This document shows positions 46,462 to 55,066 of a stretch of 64,000 nucleotides of DNA, in pieces. The stretch comes from Streptomyces violaceusniger. GTDB lineage: Bacteria > Actinomycetota > Actinomycetes > Streptomycetales > Streptomycetaceae. Position numbers and translations under genes: made by a program. How positions within the stretch are numbered: position 1 is the first letter of the stretch; every line of letters starts with the position of its first letter. The stretch covers positions 8,122,001 through 8,186,000 of the forward strand of contig BJHW01000001.1 in assembly GCA_005405945.1 (NCBI GenBank), in the 5' to 3' direction. The notes beneath the pieces were generated by a model that made no database searches, had not been told where the DNA came from, and worked only from the letters and a program-made list of their open reading frames with translations.

Positions 46462-46496
46462 CGGGCCCTGCCACCGGCGCGCGGTGGCAGGGCCCG
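46462..46496. terminator. Stem-loop between rhodanese gene and sepH (convergent)
   Basis: A 15-bp perfect stem (CGGGCCCTGCCACCG with CGGTGGCAGGGCCCG) and a 5-base loop sit between two convergent stops. Confidence 0.85.
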
Positions 46497-46515
46497 TTGA
46501 GCGCGGCGGCGGCCG

Positions 46516-47583
46516 CTACTCCTGCTTCTTGCGGCGGGTGCCGAAGACGATCTCGTCCCAGCTCGGCACCGCGGCCCGGCGGCCCGGGCGGACGCCGTCC
46601 GCCTCGGCCTGGCGGTCCGTCGTACCGGTCAGCCGGTCGCGGTGGCCCGCCACCGAGCGCGGCATCAGCACATCCGCGTACGCCGAACCCGCGCTCGCCG
46701 CGGAGGCGGGCGGCTCGACGGCCTCCGGCTCCTCGTCGGGCTCGTCCGGCGGAGGGGCCGCCGACGCGACCGGCGTGTCGGGCACGACCATGTCGCCCCG
46801 GAAGTTGGGCACGGCCTCCAGCAGGCTGGTGAGCGAGTCCCGCTCGCCAAGGCCGTCGTCCAGCGAGGCAGACACGGGCGCCGGGGCGTCGTCGTCGCCG
46901 AGACGCTCGGGCGAGGTCCGGTCCCGGTCCCTGTCGCGGTCCCGGTCCCTGTCGCGGTCACGCGGCAGCCGGGCGATCCGCGGCACGAACGGGAAGCTCG
47001 GCTCGGGCGTGTCGTCGGCCTCGCCGATCAGCGCCCGTGCCTCGTCGTCCACCGCCTGGACCAGCCGCCGGGGCGGGTCGTAGGTCCAGCTCGCCGAGTG
47101 CGGCTCACCGGCGACCCGGTAGACCAGCAGCACCTCCCAGGTGCCGTCGTCGCGCCGCCAGGAGTCCCACTGCGTGGTGTCCTTCTCGGCGCCGCGCAGC
47201 AACAGCCGCTCCGCGACGGCCTCGCCGAGCTGCGGTCCGGTGTTCTCGCCGGGGCGGCGCACGGGAGTCTTACGGGCGCGCTCGGCCATGAAGGCGCGCT
47301 CCGCGAGCACCGGGCCCTCGAAGCGCCGCACGCGGTCGACGGGGATGCCCGCCATCTGCGCGACCTCTTCGGCGGTGGCGCCGGCACGTATACGGGCCTG
47401 GATGTCACGGGGCCGCAGATGGCTCTCGACCTCGATCTCGATCTGGCCGAGCCGAGCGCGGTCGTTGCGCACCGCGGCGCGCAGTCGCTCGTCGATGGGA
47501 AGTGTGTACTCCGTGCTGTCCGCAGCCTTGAGCACCAGCCGTGTGCCGTCGTTGCTGACGGCCACGACACGCAGTTCGGGCAT
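46516..47583 (-). CDS. sepH: Cell-division regulator SepH (DUF3071)
   Basis: 355 residues. The N-terminal DUF3071 domain (MPELRVVAVSNDGTRLVLKA; LRPRDIQARIRAGATAEEVA, containing an HTH-like segment) matches SepH, which binds FtsZ and promotes its assembly into rings in Streptomyces. The C-terminal half is variable and disordered; it includes a run of eight alternating Arg-Asp pairs (46914-46965, a 6-bp microsatellite-like tract). The end is basic (FGTRRKKQE), the part I would expect to contact FtsZ. ATG 47583 is preceded by GGAGGTC. Confidence 0.92.
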   Translation of the reverse strand: MPELRVVAVSNDGTRLVLKAADSTEYTLPIDERLRAAVRNDRARLGQIEIEVESHLRPRDIQARIRAGATAEEVAQMAGIPVDRVRRFEGPVLAERAFMAERARKTPVRRPGENTGPQLGEAVAERLLLRGAEKDTTQWDSWRRDDGTWEVLLVYRVAGEPHSASWTYDPPRRLVQAVDDEARALIGEADDTPEPSFPFVPRIARLPRDRDRDRDRDRDRDRTSPERLGDDDAPAPVSASLDDGLGERDSLTSLLEAVPNFRGDMVVPDTPVASAAPPPDEPDEEPEAVEPPASAASAGSAYADVLMPRSVAGHRDRLTGTTDRQAEADGVRPGRRAAVPSWDEIVFGTRRKKQE

Positions 47584-47902
47584 GGGGACCTCCCGGGTGG
47601 TGCCTGCCGACGTCACGGTTGCGTCGCTGCTCTCCCGCTAGACGAGTGTGGCCTGCCCGGGTGCAGCCTGCCACAACTTTGCCGAGTTGCCCGGGCCGGT
47701 TGGTTGCCGCCCTCTGACCCCTCCCGCTGGGTCCGGGCGGCCGGACGGGAAAGCGGGGCCAGGGCTCGCCACAGTACTCCATTCGGGCCGCTCAGGTGGA
47801 GCGGCACGCCAGCCGAGTTCATGGCCGGGAGGGGGATGGCAGCCTGAATCCTTCGAAGTGAGGCCCAATTTGGGTGGCAAGTTTCACAGAAACGACAGAA
47901 TC
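47584..47902. other. Region upstream of sepH
   Basis: About 320 bases; no gene is supported. It contains the sepH promoter, not identified, and a GGCCCGGGCAACTCGG-type palindromic patch near 47685. Confidence 0.4.
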
Positions 47903-47928
47903 GGAACGATCTGCTTCGTTTATCGGTC
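47903..47928 (+). promoter_or_regulatory. ECF-type promoter candidate for the membrane-protein gene
   Basis: GGAAC at 47903-47907, 16 bases, CGGTC at 47924-47928, a spacing and pair of motifs seen with extracytoplasmic-function sigma factors. It lies 45 bases before the ATG at 47973 in an AT-richer segment. Confidence 0.4.
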
Positions 47929-47972
47929 ACTTCTCCCTACAGGCTGGAACGAATGTCCAAGCGAGGCGTGAG

Positions 47973-48860
47973 ATGCACGGCAAGGCCGACAGCGACGGAC
48001 AACACAAGAGCGGGCGGATCGAGCTGAGCGTGACCCATGTGGCCGCCAGCGCGCTGGCGGCCGTCACCGCCGCGGTGCTCGCGTCCAAACTGGGCGTCTA
48101 CGGGACGATCCTGGGCGCCGGTGTGGTGAGCGTGGTGGCGACCGCGGGCGGCACCGTCTTCCAGCATCTGTTCCGGCGCACCGGTGAGCAGATCAAGGAG
48201 GTGCGGGTCCAGACGCGGCCGACCGGGCGTCGGCGGTACGGCGGTCCGGCCGGTCCCGTCGAGCCGGCCGGTCCCGTCGAGCCGGTCGCGCCCGCGCGGG
48301 CCCCGGCCCCTGGCGAGTACGGCGAGCCGACCACGCACGGTGCCCGGCCGCGCCTCCGGCGGCGCCACGCCCTCGGGGCGGCCGCCGTCTTCGCCCTCGC
48401 CATGAGCGTGATCACGGGGATCGAGATGTTCTCCGGCGGCCCGGTGTCCAACGTCTGGGGGGAGAACCGGACCGGAACCACCGTCAGCGACAGCGTGGGC
48501 GACTCCTCGGGGTCGAAGTCCACCCCCGGCCCCTCGCGCCGGGACCCGGTCGACCCGTCGTGGAGCCCCGGCTCCTCCCGGGGCGGCGACGAGGCGCCGT
48601 CCCCGGGCATCTCCCGCGGGGGCGGCGCGGCCGACGCCTCGACCGCGCCGACGCCCGACGGGTCCGGATCGTCCGGCTCCGGCAAGGGCCCCGGCAACGG
48701 CTCCGGCCAGGACGGCGGCACCGGCGGCGCGACCGCGCCCGGCACCTCCGCGCCCGCCACCTCGGACCCCTCCCGGACCCCGTCCGGCGGTGCCACGGAG
48801 GGCGGAACGGACGGTTCCGGCGCGCCCACGCCCACGCCCGGCGCCACCGACGCGCCGTGA
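47973..48860 (+). CDS. Membrane protein with disordered Ser/Gly/Thr/Pro-rich C-terminus
   Basis: 295 residues; I do not recognise a family. Two hydrophobic segments: THVAASALAAVTAAVLASKLG and ALGAAAVFALAMSVITGIE, with a glycine-zipper-like stretch between (GTILGAGVVSVVATAGG). The last 130 residues are Gly/Ser/Thr/Pro-rich and probably extend outside the cell. An ECF-like promoter upstream suggests a stress-linked role, which is speculative. The stop codon lies within the first unit of a tandem repeat. Confidence 0.78.
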   Translation: MHGKADSDGQHKSGRIELSVTHVAASALAAVTAAVLASKLGVYGTILGAGVVSVVATAGGTVFQHLFRRTGEQIKEVRVQTRPTGRRRYGGPAGPVEPAGPVEPVAPARAPAPGEYGEPTTHGARPRLRRRHALGAAAVFALAMSVITGIEMFSGGPVSNVWGENRTGTTVSDSVGDSSGSKSTPGPSRRDPVDPSWSPGSSRGGDEAPSPGISRGGGAADASTAPTPDGSGSSGSGKGPGNGSGQDGGTGGATAPGTSAPATSDPSRTPSGGATEGGTDGSGAPTPTPGATDAP

Positions 48861-48989
48861 GACGTCAGCCGGCCGACGGGGTCGTGAGACGTCAGCCGGC
48901 CGACGGGGTCGTGAGACGTCAGCCGGCCGACGGGGTCGTGAGACGTCAGCCGGCCGACGCGCCGTGACGGGTCAGCCGGCCCACAGGCC
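48857..48989. repeat. 27-bp tandem repeat between convergent genes
   Basis: Units of 27 bases start at 48857, 48884, 48911 and 48938 (GTGAGACGTCAGCCGGCCGA is common to them), followed by a degenerate fifth copy at 48964. Each unit carries TGA on the top strand and TCA (TGA on the bottom strand) 7 bases apart. The upstream gene stops in unit 1; the convergent oxidoreductase gene stops at 48998, just after the last copy. Confidence 0.9.
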
Positions 48990-48997
48990 GTGACGCC

Positions 48998-50323
48998 TCA
49001 GTCGCCGAGCACCCGCCGCAGATAGTCGTTGGTGAACAGCCGGTCCGGGTCCAGCCGGTCGCGCACCGCCGCGAACTCGCCGAACCGCGGATAGACCCCG
49101 GCCAGATAGGCGGCGTCGCGGCTGTGCAGCTTGCCCCAGTGCGGACGGCCGCCGTGCGCGATCATGATCTGTTCGGCCGCCGTGAAGTACGCCCGGTGCG
49201 GGGTGCCCCGGTACAGATGGACGGCGATGTACGCGGTCTCGCGCCCGGAGGCGGTGGACAGCGGGATGTCGTCGGCGGGCGCGGTGCGCACCTCCACCGG
49301 GAAGCTGACCCGCAGTCCGGACCGCTCGACGGTCGCCTTGAGTTCGCGCAGCACGGTGACCGCGGCCTCGCGCGGCACGGCGTACTCCATCTCCAGGAAC
49401 CGCACCCGGCGCGGAGAGGTGAAGACTTTGTAAGGGATGTCCGTGTAGGTCCGGGCGGACAGGGCGCGGCTGGAGATCTTGGCGATTCCGGGGATGGTGG
49501 CGGGGACCGCCCGGCCCACCGAACAGGCCACCTGGAAGATGCCGTTGGACAGCAGTTCGTCGTCCACCCAGCCGCTGACCCGGCCCACCGGAGCGGCGGG
49601 GCCGGTGCTGCGGTTGTTGCGCTTGGTGTTGCAGTTGCCGGTGTGTGGGAACCAGTAGAACTCGAAGTGCTCGTTCTCGGCCACGAGCTGTTCGAAATCG
49701 GCCATCACGCGGTCGAAGGGCATGGGCTCCTCGCGCGCCGTGAGCAGGAACTCCGGTTCCACCCCGAAGGTGATCTCGCTGACCACGCCGAGCGCGCCGA
49801 GCCCGATCCGGGCCGCCGCGAAGATCTCCGGGTTCTCCCGCGCCGAGCAGCGCAGCACCGAACCGTCCGCCGTCACCAGCTCCAGGCCCTTGATCTGGGC
49901 GGCGATCGAGGCGCTGTCCCGGCCGGTGCCGTGGGTGCCCGTGGAGGTCGCCCCGGCCACCGTCTGCTCCATGATGTCGCCCATATTGACCAGCGAGAGA
50001 CCATGGGCCGACAGCGTCTCGTTGAGCTGCCGGAGCGAGGTGCCGGCCGCGACGGTCACGGTCCCCGCCTCGCGGTCAAGACCGCGCACCCCCGCCATCC
50101 GGTCGGGGCGTATCAGCAGCCCGTCGGTGGCGGCCGCGGTGGTGAAGGAGTGCCCGGTGCCCACCGCCTTCACCTTCAGCCCCTCCGCCGTCGCCCGGCG
50201 CACCACCTCGGCCAGCTCCTGCGTGGACGACGGGGCGACGATCCGCGTCGGGCGGGCCATCACGTTCCCCGCCCAGTTACGCCACACGCTGCTCCGTACG
50301 GTCTTCACGGTCCTGACGGCCAT
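48998..50323 (-). CDS. FAD-linked D-arabinono-1,4-lactone (aldonolactone) oxidase-like protein
   Basis: 441 residues. VAO-type FAD-binding fold: RPTRIVAPSSTQELAEVVRRA, KAVGTGHSFTTAAATDGLLI and the pyrophosphate-binding GATSTGTHGTG. The C-terminal ALO domain ends with HWGKLHSRDAAYLAGVYPRF, whose HWGK is typical of aldonolactone oxidases. It oxidises a sugar lactone or a related alcohol with oxygen. ATG 50323 follows GGGAGGGG; ATG 50329 and GTG 50308 are alternatives. The start lies inside the end of the MFS gene, overlapping by about 46 bases, so the two are probably cotranscribed. Confidence 0.92.
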   Translation of the reverse strand: MAVRTVKTVRSSVWRNWAGNVMARPTRIVAPSSTQELAEVVRRATAEGLKVKAVGTGHSFTTAAATDGLLIRPDRMAGVRGLDREAGTVTVAAGTSLRQLNETLSAHGLSLVNMGDIMEQTVAGATSTGTHGTGRDSASIAAQIKGLELVTADGSVLRCSARENPEIFAAARIGLGALGVVSEITFGVEPEFLLTAREEPMPFDRVMADFEQLVAENEHFEFYWFPHTGNCNTKRNNRSTGPAAPVGRVSGWVDDELLSNGIFQVACSVGRAVPATIPGIAKISSRALSARTYTDIPYKVFTSPRRVRFLEMEYAVPREAAVTVLRELKATVERSGLRVSFPVEVRTAPADDIPLSTASGRETAYIAVHLYRGTPHRAYFTAAEQIMIAHGGRPHWGKLHSRDAAYLAGVYPRFGEFAAVRDRLDPDRLFTNDYLRRVLGD

Positions 50324-51653
50324 CCGCACCCGACCCCTCCCGCTGTGGCGCCGGCCGGAGCCGGCGGTACCCGAGGAACGCCACCGCGGCCGCGAGCGCC
50401 CCGGCCACGGCCGGCACCGCGTACCCCGCCCGGGCGCCGGCCGCGTCCACCACCCATCCGGCGGCCGACGAGCCGAGCGCCACCCCGACCGCGAGCCCGG
50501 TGCTCACCCAGGTCATCCCCTCGGTCAGATGCGCGCGTGGTACGTGCCGTTCGACAAGGGCCATGGTGGTGACCATCGTGGGTGCGATGGCCAGGCCCGC
50601 GACGAAGAGCGCCACGGCCAGGAACGGCAGGTTCCCGACCAGTTGGAGCGGGATCATACTCACGGCGATCGCACAAATACCCCACAACCAACGACGGGAC
50701 ACCGGACCGCTCAGCCGCAGCACCCCGAAGACCGCGCCCGCGAGGCAGGAGCCCGCCGCGTACACCGCCAGGACCAGACTGGCCGCGCCCTTGTGGCCCT
50801 CGTCCTCGGCGAAGGCCACCGTCACCACGTCGATCGCCCCGAAGATCGCGCCGGTCGCCATGAAGGTGGCCACCAGCACCTGGAGCCCGCGCGAGCGCAG
50901 CGCCGAACCGCCGCTGTGCTGCCCGCGCGGATGCGGTACGGGCTCGGTGGCCCGCTGCGCGGTCAGCGAGAAGACCCCGGCCGCCAGGAAGCAGGCCGCC
51001 AGCAGCGGGCCGGCCTCCGGGAACCAGGAGGTGGACAGCCCGATCGAGATGACCGGCCCGACGATGAAGCAGATCTCGTCGACGATGGACTCCCACGCGT
51101 ACGCGGCGTGCAGCTCGCGCGGGGAGTCCGCGTAGATCGCCGCCCAGCGGGCCCGCACCATGGAGCCCACACTGGGCACACAGCCGGACCCGGCGGCGAA
51201 GACGAACAGCGTCCAGTCCGGCCAGCCCCGGTGCGCGCTCAGCAGCAGCCCGAGGACGGCGGCGAGCGCCACGAGGGTCGCCGGGCGCAGCACCCGGCGC
51301 TGGCCGTGCCGGTCGACCAGCCGGGAGATCTGCGGGCCGATGACGGCGGCGGAGAGCGCCAGCGTGGCCGACAGGGCGCCCGCGAGCCCGTACCGGCCGG
51401 TGAGTTCGGAGACCATGGTGACCACGCCGATGCCCGCCATGGACAGCGGCATCCGCCCGAGGAAGCCGGCCGCGGAGAACTCCTTGGCGCCGGGGGCGGC
51501 GAAGATCGCGCGGTAGGGGCTGGCACTGGGCAAGGCAGACTCCGCCGTGAGCAGGGTAAGGATCGTCGAGCGCTGATACAGATTACGGTCCCCGCCCGGT
51601 CCGCGCAGGGCCGTTTCCCGCCTGTCGGAGGCGGGTGGCAGGATCGGGAGCAT
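50277..51653 (-). CDS. MFS transporter
   Basis: Up to 458 residues, with about 12 hydrophobic segments and the conserved loop SRLVDRHGQRRVLRPA between TM2 and TM3. Typical of drug or sugar exporters of the major facilitator superfamily; no substrate can be given. The N-terminus is uncertain. The only ATG for the full frame, at 51653, overlaps the hemH ATG on the other strand, and the first 40 or so residues look non-conserved. The true start may be nearer 51560 at a codon I cannot recognise as initiator, or a base may be missing here too. Confidence 0.88.
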   Translation of the reverse strand: MLPILPPASDRRETALRGPGGDRNLYQRSTILTLLTAESALPSASPYRAIFAAPGAKEFSAAGFLGRMPLSMAGIGVVTMVSELTGRYGLAGALSATLALSAAVIGPQISRLVDRHGQRRVLRPATLVALAAVLGLLLSAHRGWPDWTLFVFAAGSGCVPSVGSMVRARWAAIYADSPRELHAAYAWESIVDEICFIVGPVISIGLSTSWFPEAGPLLAACFLAAGVFSLTAQRATEPVPHPRGQHSGGSALRSRGLQVLVATFMATGAIFGAIDVVTVAFAEDEGHKGAASLVLAVYAAGSCLAGAVFGVLRLSGPVSRRWLWGICAIAVSMIPLQLVGNLPFLAVALFVAGLAIAPTMVTTMALVERHVPRAHLTEGMTWVSTGLAVGVALGSSAAGWVVDAAGARAGYAVPAVAGALAAAVAFLGYRRLRPAPQREGSGADGRQDREDRTEQRVA

Positions 51654-52803
51654 GCCGGATCAGTCAGTACAGCCTGCCCCCGACCCCTATGACGCACTGC
51701 TGTTGCTCTCCTTCGGCGGTCCGGAGGGCCCCGATGACGTCGTGCCGTTCCTGGAGAACGTCACGCGCGGGCGGGGAATCCCCCGCGAGCGGCTGAAGGA
51801 GGTCGGCCGGCACTACTTCCTCTTCGGCGGGGTCAGCCCGATCAACGCGCAGAACCGCGAGCTGCTGCACGCGCTGCGCAAGGACTTCGCCGAGCACGGC
51901 CTGGACCTGCCGGTCTACTGGGGCAACCGCAACTGGGCGCCGTATCTGACCGACACCCTGCGCGAAATGGCGGCCGACGGCCACCGGCGCATCCTGGTGC
52001 TGGCCACCAGCGCCTACGCCTCGTACTCGGGCTGCCGGCAGTACCGCGAGAACCTCGCGGACGCCCTGGCCGCCCTGGAGGGCGAGGGCCTGCCGCTGCC
52101 GCGCGTGGACAAGCTGCGGCACTACTTCAACCACCCCGGCTTCGTGCGGCCCATGGTGGACGCCACGCTGGCCGCCCTCGCGGAGCTGCCCGAGGACCGG
52201 CGCGCCGGGGCCCACCTCGCCTTCACCACCCACTCCATCCCGACCGCCGCCGCCGACACCTCGGGGCCGGTCGAGGCGCACACCGAGGACGGGGAGGGCG
52301 GCGCGTACGTCGCCCAGCACCTCGACGTCGCCCGACTGATCGCGGACGCGGTGCGCGAGGAGACCGGCGTCGAGCGCCCCTGGCGGCTGGTCTACCAGTC
52401 GCGCAGCGGCGCCCCGCACATCCCCTGGCTGGAGCCGGACATCTGCGATCACCTCGAGGAGCTGCATGGCGAGGGCGCGCCCGCGGTCGTCATGGTCCCG
52501 ATCGGCTTCGTCTCGGACCACATGGAGGTCAAGTACGACCTCGACACCGAGGCCACGGCCAAGGCCGCCGAGCTCGGTCTGCCGGTCGCCCGCGCCTCGA
52601 CCGTCGGCGCCGATCCGCGGTTCGCCGCATGCGTGCGCGATCTGGTGCTGGAGCGCGCGGCCACCGAGCGCTTCGCCGAGGGCCGGGCGGCCGCTGCCCC
52701 GGAGCGCTGTGCCCTTGGCGCCCTCGGCCCGAGCCATGACGTGTGCCCGGTGGGCTGCTGCCCGGCCCGGTCGCCGCGCCCCGCCGCCGCGGGCGCCGAC
52801 TGA
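51652..52803 (+). CDS. hemH: Ferrochelatase (coproporphyrin ferrochelatase)
   Basis: 383 residues. LLSFGGPEGPDDVVPFLENV, SAYASYSGCRQYREN, HSIP with the catalytic His, and YQSRSGAPHIPWLEPD. It inserts ferrous iron into coproporphyrin III in the actinobacterial haem route (where it is called CpfC). Several Cys (FAACVRD, HDVCPVGCC) fit the [2Fe-2S] cluster described for actinobacterial enzymes. Start ATG is on a GCATGC palindrome. A basic, Ala/Pro-rich tail follows the cluster. Confidence 0.95.
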   Translation: MPDQSVQPAPDPYDALLLLSFGGPEGPDDVVPFLENVTRGRGIPRERLKEVGRHYFLFGGVSPINAQNRELLHALRKDFAEHGLDLPVYWGNRNWAPYLTDTLREMAADGHRRILVLATSAYASYSGCRQYRENLADALAALEGEGLPLPRVDKLRHYFNHPGFVRPMVDATLAALAELPEDRRAGAHLAFTTHSIPTAAADTSGPVEAHTEDGEGGAYVAQHLDVARLIADAVREETGVERPWRLVYQSRSGAPHIPWLEPDICDHLEELHGEGAPAVVMVPIGFVSDHMEVKYDLDTEATAKAAELGLPVARASTVGADPRFAACVRDLVLERAATERFAEGRAAAAPERCALGALGPSHDVCPVGCCPARSPRPAAAGAD

Positions 52804-52900
52804 CCGCGCTCGCCCGCACGCCCGGGCCCCGACCGACCGCGCCCGCCGCCCCGGCCCGCCACCGCCGCTCGCCCCTCCGGGCAATCCGCTAAGGAGCACG

Positions 52901-53699
52901 ATGACCGACCCGCTCATGACCGAACTCCTCGAGACGGCGCTGGAGGCCGCCCGCGGCGCGGGGACCTGCTGCGCGACGGCCGCCCGGCCGACCTCGGGTG
53001 GCGGCCACCAAGACCAGCCCGATCGACGTCGTCACCGAGATGGACATCGCCGCCGAGAAGCTGATCACCGACCTCCTCGCGCGCCGCCGCCCGCGGGACG
53101 GGGTGCTGGGGGAGGAGGGCTCGAGCAGCGAGGGCAGCAGCGGGGTGCGCTGGGTGATCGACCCGCTCGACGGCACCGTGAACTACCTCTACGGCCTGCC
53201 GTCGTGGGCGGTCAGCATCGCCGCCGAGAAGGACGGCGAGACGGTCGCCGGAGTGGTGATCGCGCCGATGCGCGGCGAGACCTTCCACGCGGTCCTGGGC
53301 CAGGGCGCCTGGCGGAACGGGGAGCGGGTGCACTGCCGCCCCGCGGCCCCGCTCGAGGAGTCGCTGATCGGCACCGGCTTCGGGTATGTGCGCGAGCGCC
53401 GCATCGGGCAGGCCAGGGTCCTCCAAGAGGTGCTGCCGCGGGTGCGGGACATCCGGCGCGGCGGATCGGCCGCCATCGATCTGTGCGATGTGGCCTGCGG
53501 CCGGCTCAACGGCTACTACGAGCGCGGGCTCAACCCCTGGGACTTCGCGGCCGGTGCGCTCATAGCGCGCGAGGCGGGCGCGCTCACCGGAGGGCGGCCG
53601 GGCGTCCCGGCCTCCACCGAGCTGACCATCGCCGCCGCCCCCGGCCTCTTCGAGCCGCTGCGGGGGCTTCTGGACGACCTGGGCGCCTGGCACGACTGA
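52901..53699 (+). CDS. Inositol monophosphatase family protein, two frameshifts
   Basis: About 266 residues after repair. ATG 52901 (RBS AAGGAG) begins MTDPLMTELLETALEAA; the first break is in the G run at 52960-52963 and the second in the G run at 52996-52998. The core is intact: GEEGSSSEG (metal Glu), WVIDPLDGTVNYLYG (metal Asp-x-Asp motif DPLDGT), and NPWDFAAGALIAREAGA. Members dephosphorylate inositol-1-phosphate, histidinol phosphate or similar sugars; the last is a possibility I cannot exclude. It follows hemH by about 100 bases. Confidence 0.87.
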
Positions 53700-53728
53700 T
53701 CACGCCCCCGGCCCCGTCCACACACGCG

Positions 53729-53765
53729 GAAGCGCCCCGGAGTCACGAGGACACCGGGGCGCTTC
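53729..53765. terminator. Stem-loop after the inositol monophosphatase gene
   Basis: Twelve base pairs (GAAGCGCCCCGG with CCGGGGCGCTTC) around a 13-base loop, between convergent genes. Confidence 0.75.
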
Positions 53766-53872
53766 GGCGTGGTTACCGGATGTTTTCTGGATCGCCATCC
53801 GGCGGTGAATGGGAATCGGTCACACGGTCACAGGGAAACCGGATCTGGATCGGGTCCGGAATCCACAAGGGA

Positions 53873-54046
53873 TCAGGCGAACGAGGCGCTTACTTCGACG
53901 CCGTGCTCGGCGGCGAGGCGACGGAGGTCTTCCAGCTCCGACTGCTCCACGTCCACAAGAAAGTCGTCGCCCGTCTCACGGGCGCGAATGAGATCGGACT
54001 TGGTGTTCTCTATGCGCTGCAGAATGCCTGCGGTGAACGCGTCCAT
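53873..54046 (-). CDS. Small conserved hypothetical protein (57 residues)
   Basis: 57 residues from ATG 54046 with GAGGGGG upstream. Amphipathic and helical (ILQRIENTKSDLIRARETGDD, then VEQSELEDLRRLAAEHGV), with no Cys. I recognise it only as a small protein that recurs upstream of cutR in Streptomyces; its function is unknown. It is divergent from cutR. Confidence 0.8.
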   Translation of the reverse strand: MDAFTAGILQRIENTKSDLIRARETGDDFLVDVEQSELEDLRRLAAEHGVEVSASFA

Positions 54047-54406
54047 GTTGCGCCCCCTCGTCGTGGGTCGGTGGCACGGGGGTGTGCCGACGGCGGGTTG
54101 ATCACGTGCGTGCCCCTGCCGACGGCAATGCCAGCCAGATATGCCGGGGACAGGGCGTGATCGCGGGTGTGCAGTCGTCCTCCCCACCCCGTCTTCGGGG
54201 GAAACCTCCGGACCCGAAAGAATCTGAATTCGGTGTTCCAGCCGCCGCGGACCCCCGACGCCGCGGCCATGATCCGCACTCGGGATCCCCGGGCGACCCT
54301 CTTACCGCCGGTTTATGAGACTTCGAGGCAGGATGGAGGCGCCGAACACTCATCGAGTTTGGCGAGATCACCCGCCCACTGCGGCAATCAAGGAAGGACC
54401 AACGAC

Positions 54407-55060
54407 GTGCGCGTACTCGTCGTCGAGGACGAGCAGCTGCTCGCCGATGCGGTGGCCACCGGACTACGCCGGGAGGCCATGGCCGTCGACGTCGTGTATG
54501 ACGGAGCCGCCGCCCTGGAGCGGATCGCCGTCAACGACTATGACGTCGTCGTCCTCGACCGGGACCTGCCCCTCGTGCACGGCGACGACGTCTGCCGCAA
54601 GATCGTCGAACTCGGCATCCCCACCCGCGTGCTGATGCTCACCGCCTCCGGCGACGTCAGCGACCGCGTGGAGGGCCTGGAGATCGGCGCGGACGACTAT
54701 CTGCCCAAGCCCTTCGCCTTCAGCGAACTGATCGCCCGCGTCCGGGCGCTCGGCCGCCGGACGACCGTGGCCCTGCCGCCCGTCCTGGAGCGCGCCGGGA
54801 TCAAGCTGGACCCCAACCGCCGCGAGGTGTTCCGGGACGGCAAGGAGATCCAGCTGGCGCCGAAGGAGTTCGCGGTGCTGGAGGTGCTCATGCGCAGCGA
54901 GGGCGCCGTGGTCTCCGCGGAGCAGCTGCTGGAGAAGGCCTGGGACGAGAACACCGACCCGTTCACCAACGTGGTGCGGGTGACGGTGATGACCCTGCGC
55001 CGCAAGCTGGGCGAGCCCGCGGTGATCGTCACCGTCCCCGGCTCGGGTTACCGGATCTGA
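54407..55060 (+). CDS. cutR: Response regulator CutR (OmpR/PhoB family)
   Basis: 217 residues, the length of CutR. Receiver: acidic pocket VVEDE, phospho-acceptor Asp51 in VLDRDLP, Lys in LPKPF. C-terminal OmpR-type winged helix (KEFAVLEVLMRSEGAVVS, FTNVVRVTVMTLRRKLG). GTG 54407 follows GGAAGGACC. In S. coelicolor and S. lividans the CutRS system affects antibiotic production and the response to misfolded secreted proteins. The kinase follows after 6 bases. Confidence 0.94.
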   Translation: MRVLVVEDEQLLADAVATGLRREAMAVDVVYDGAAALERIAVNDYDVVVLDRDLPLVHGDDVCRKIVELGIPTRVLMLTASGDVSDRVEGLEIGADDYLPKPFAFSELIARVRALGRRTTVALPPVLERAGIKLDPNRREVFRDGKEIQLAPKEFAVLEVLMRSEGAVVSAEQLLEKAWDENTDPFTNVVRVTVMTLRRKLGEPAVIVTVPGSGYRI

Positions 55061-55066
55061 TCGGAC

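Noticed and set aside
48857..48989. CRISPR array
   Set aside because: The 27-bp units are directly abutting with no unique spacers, and no cas genes are near.
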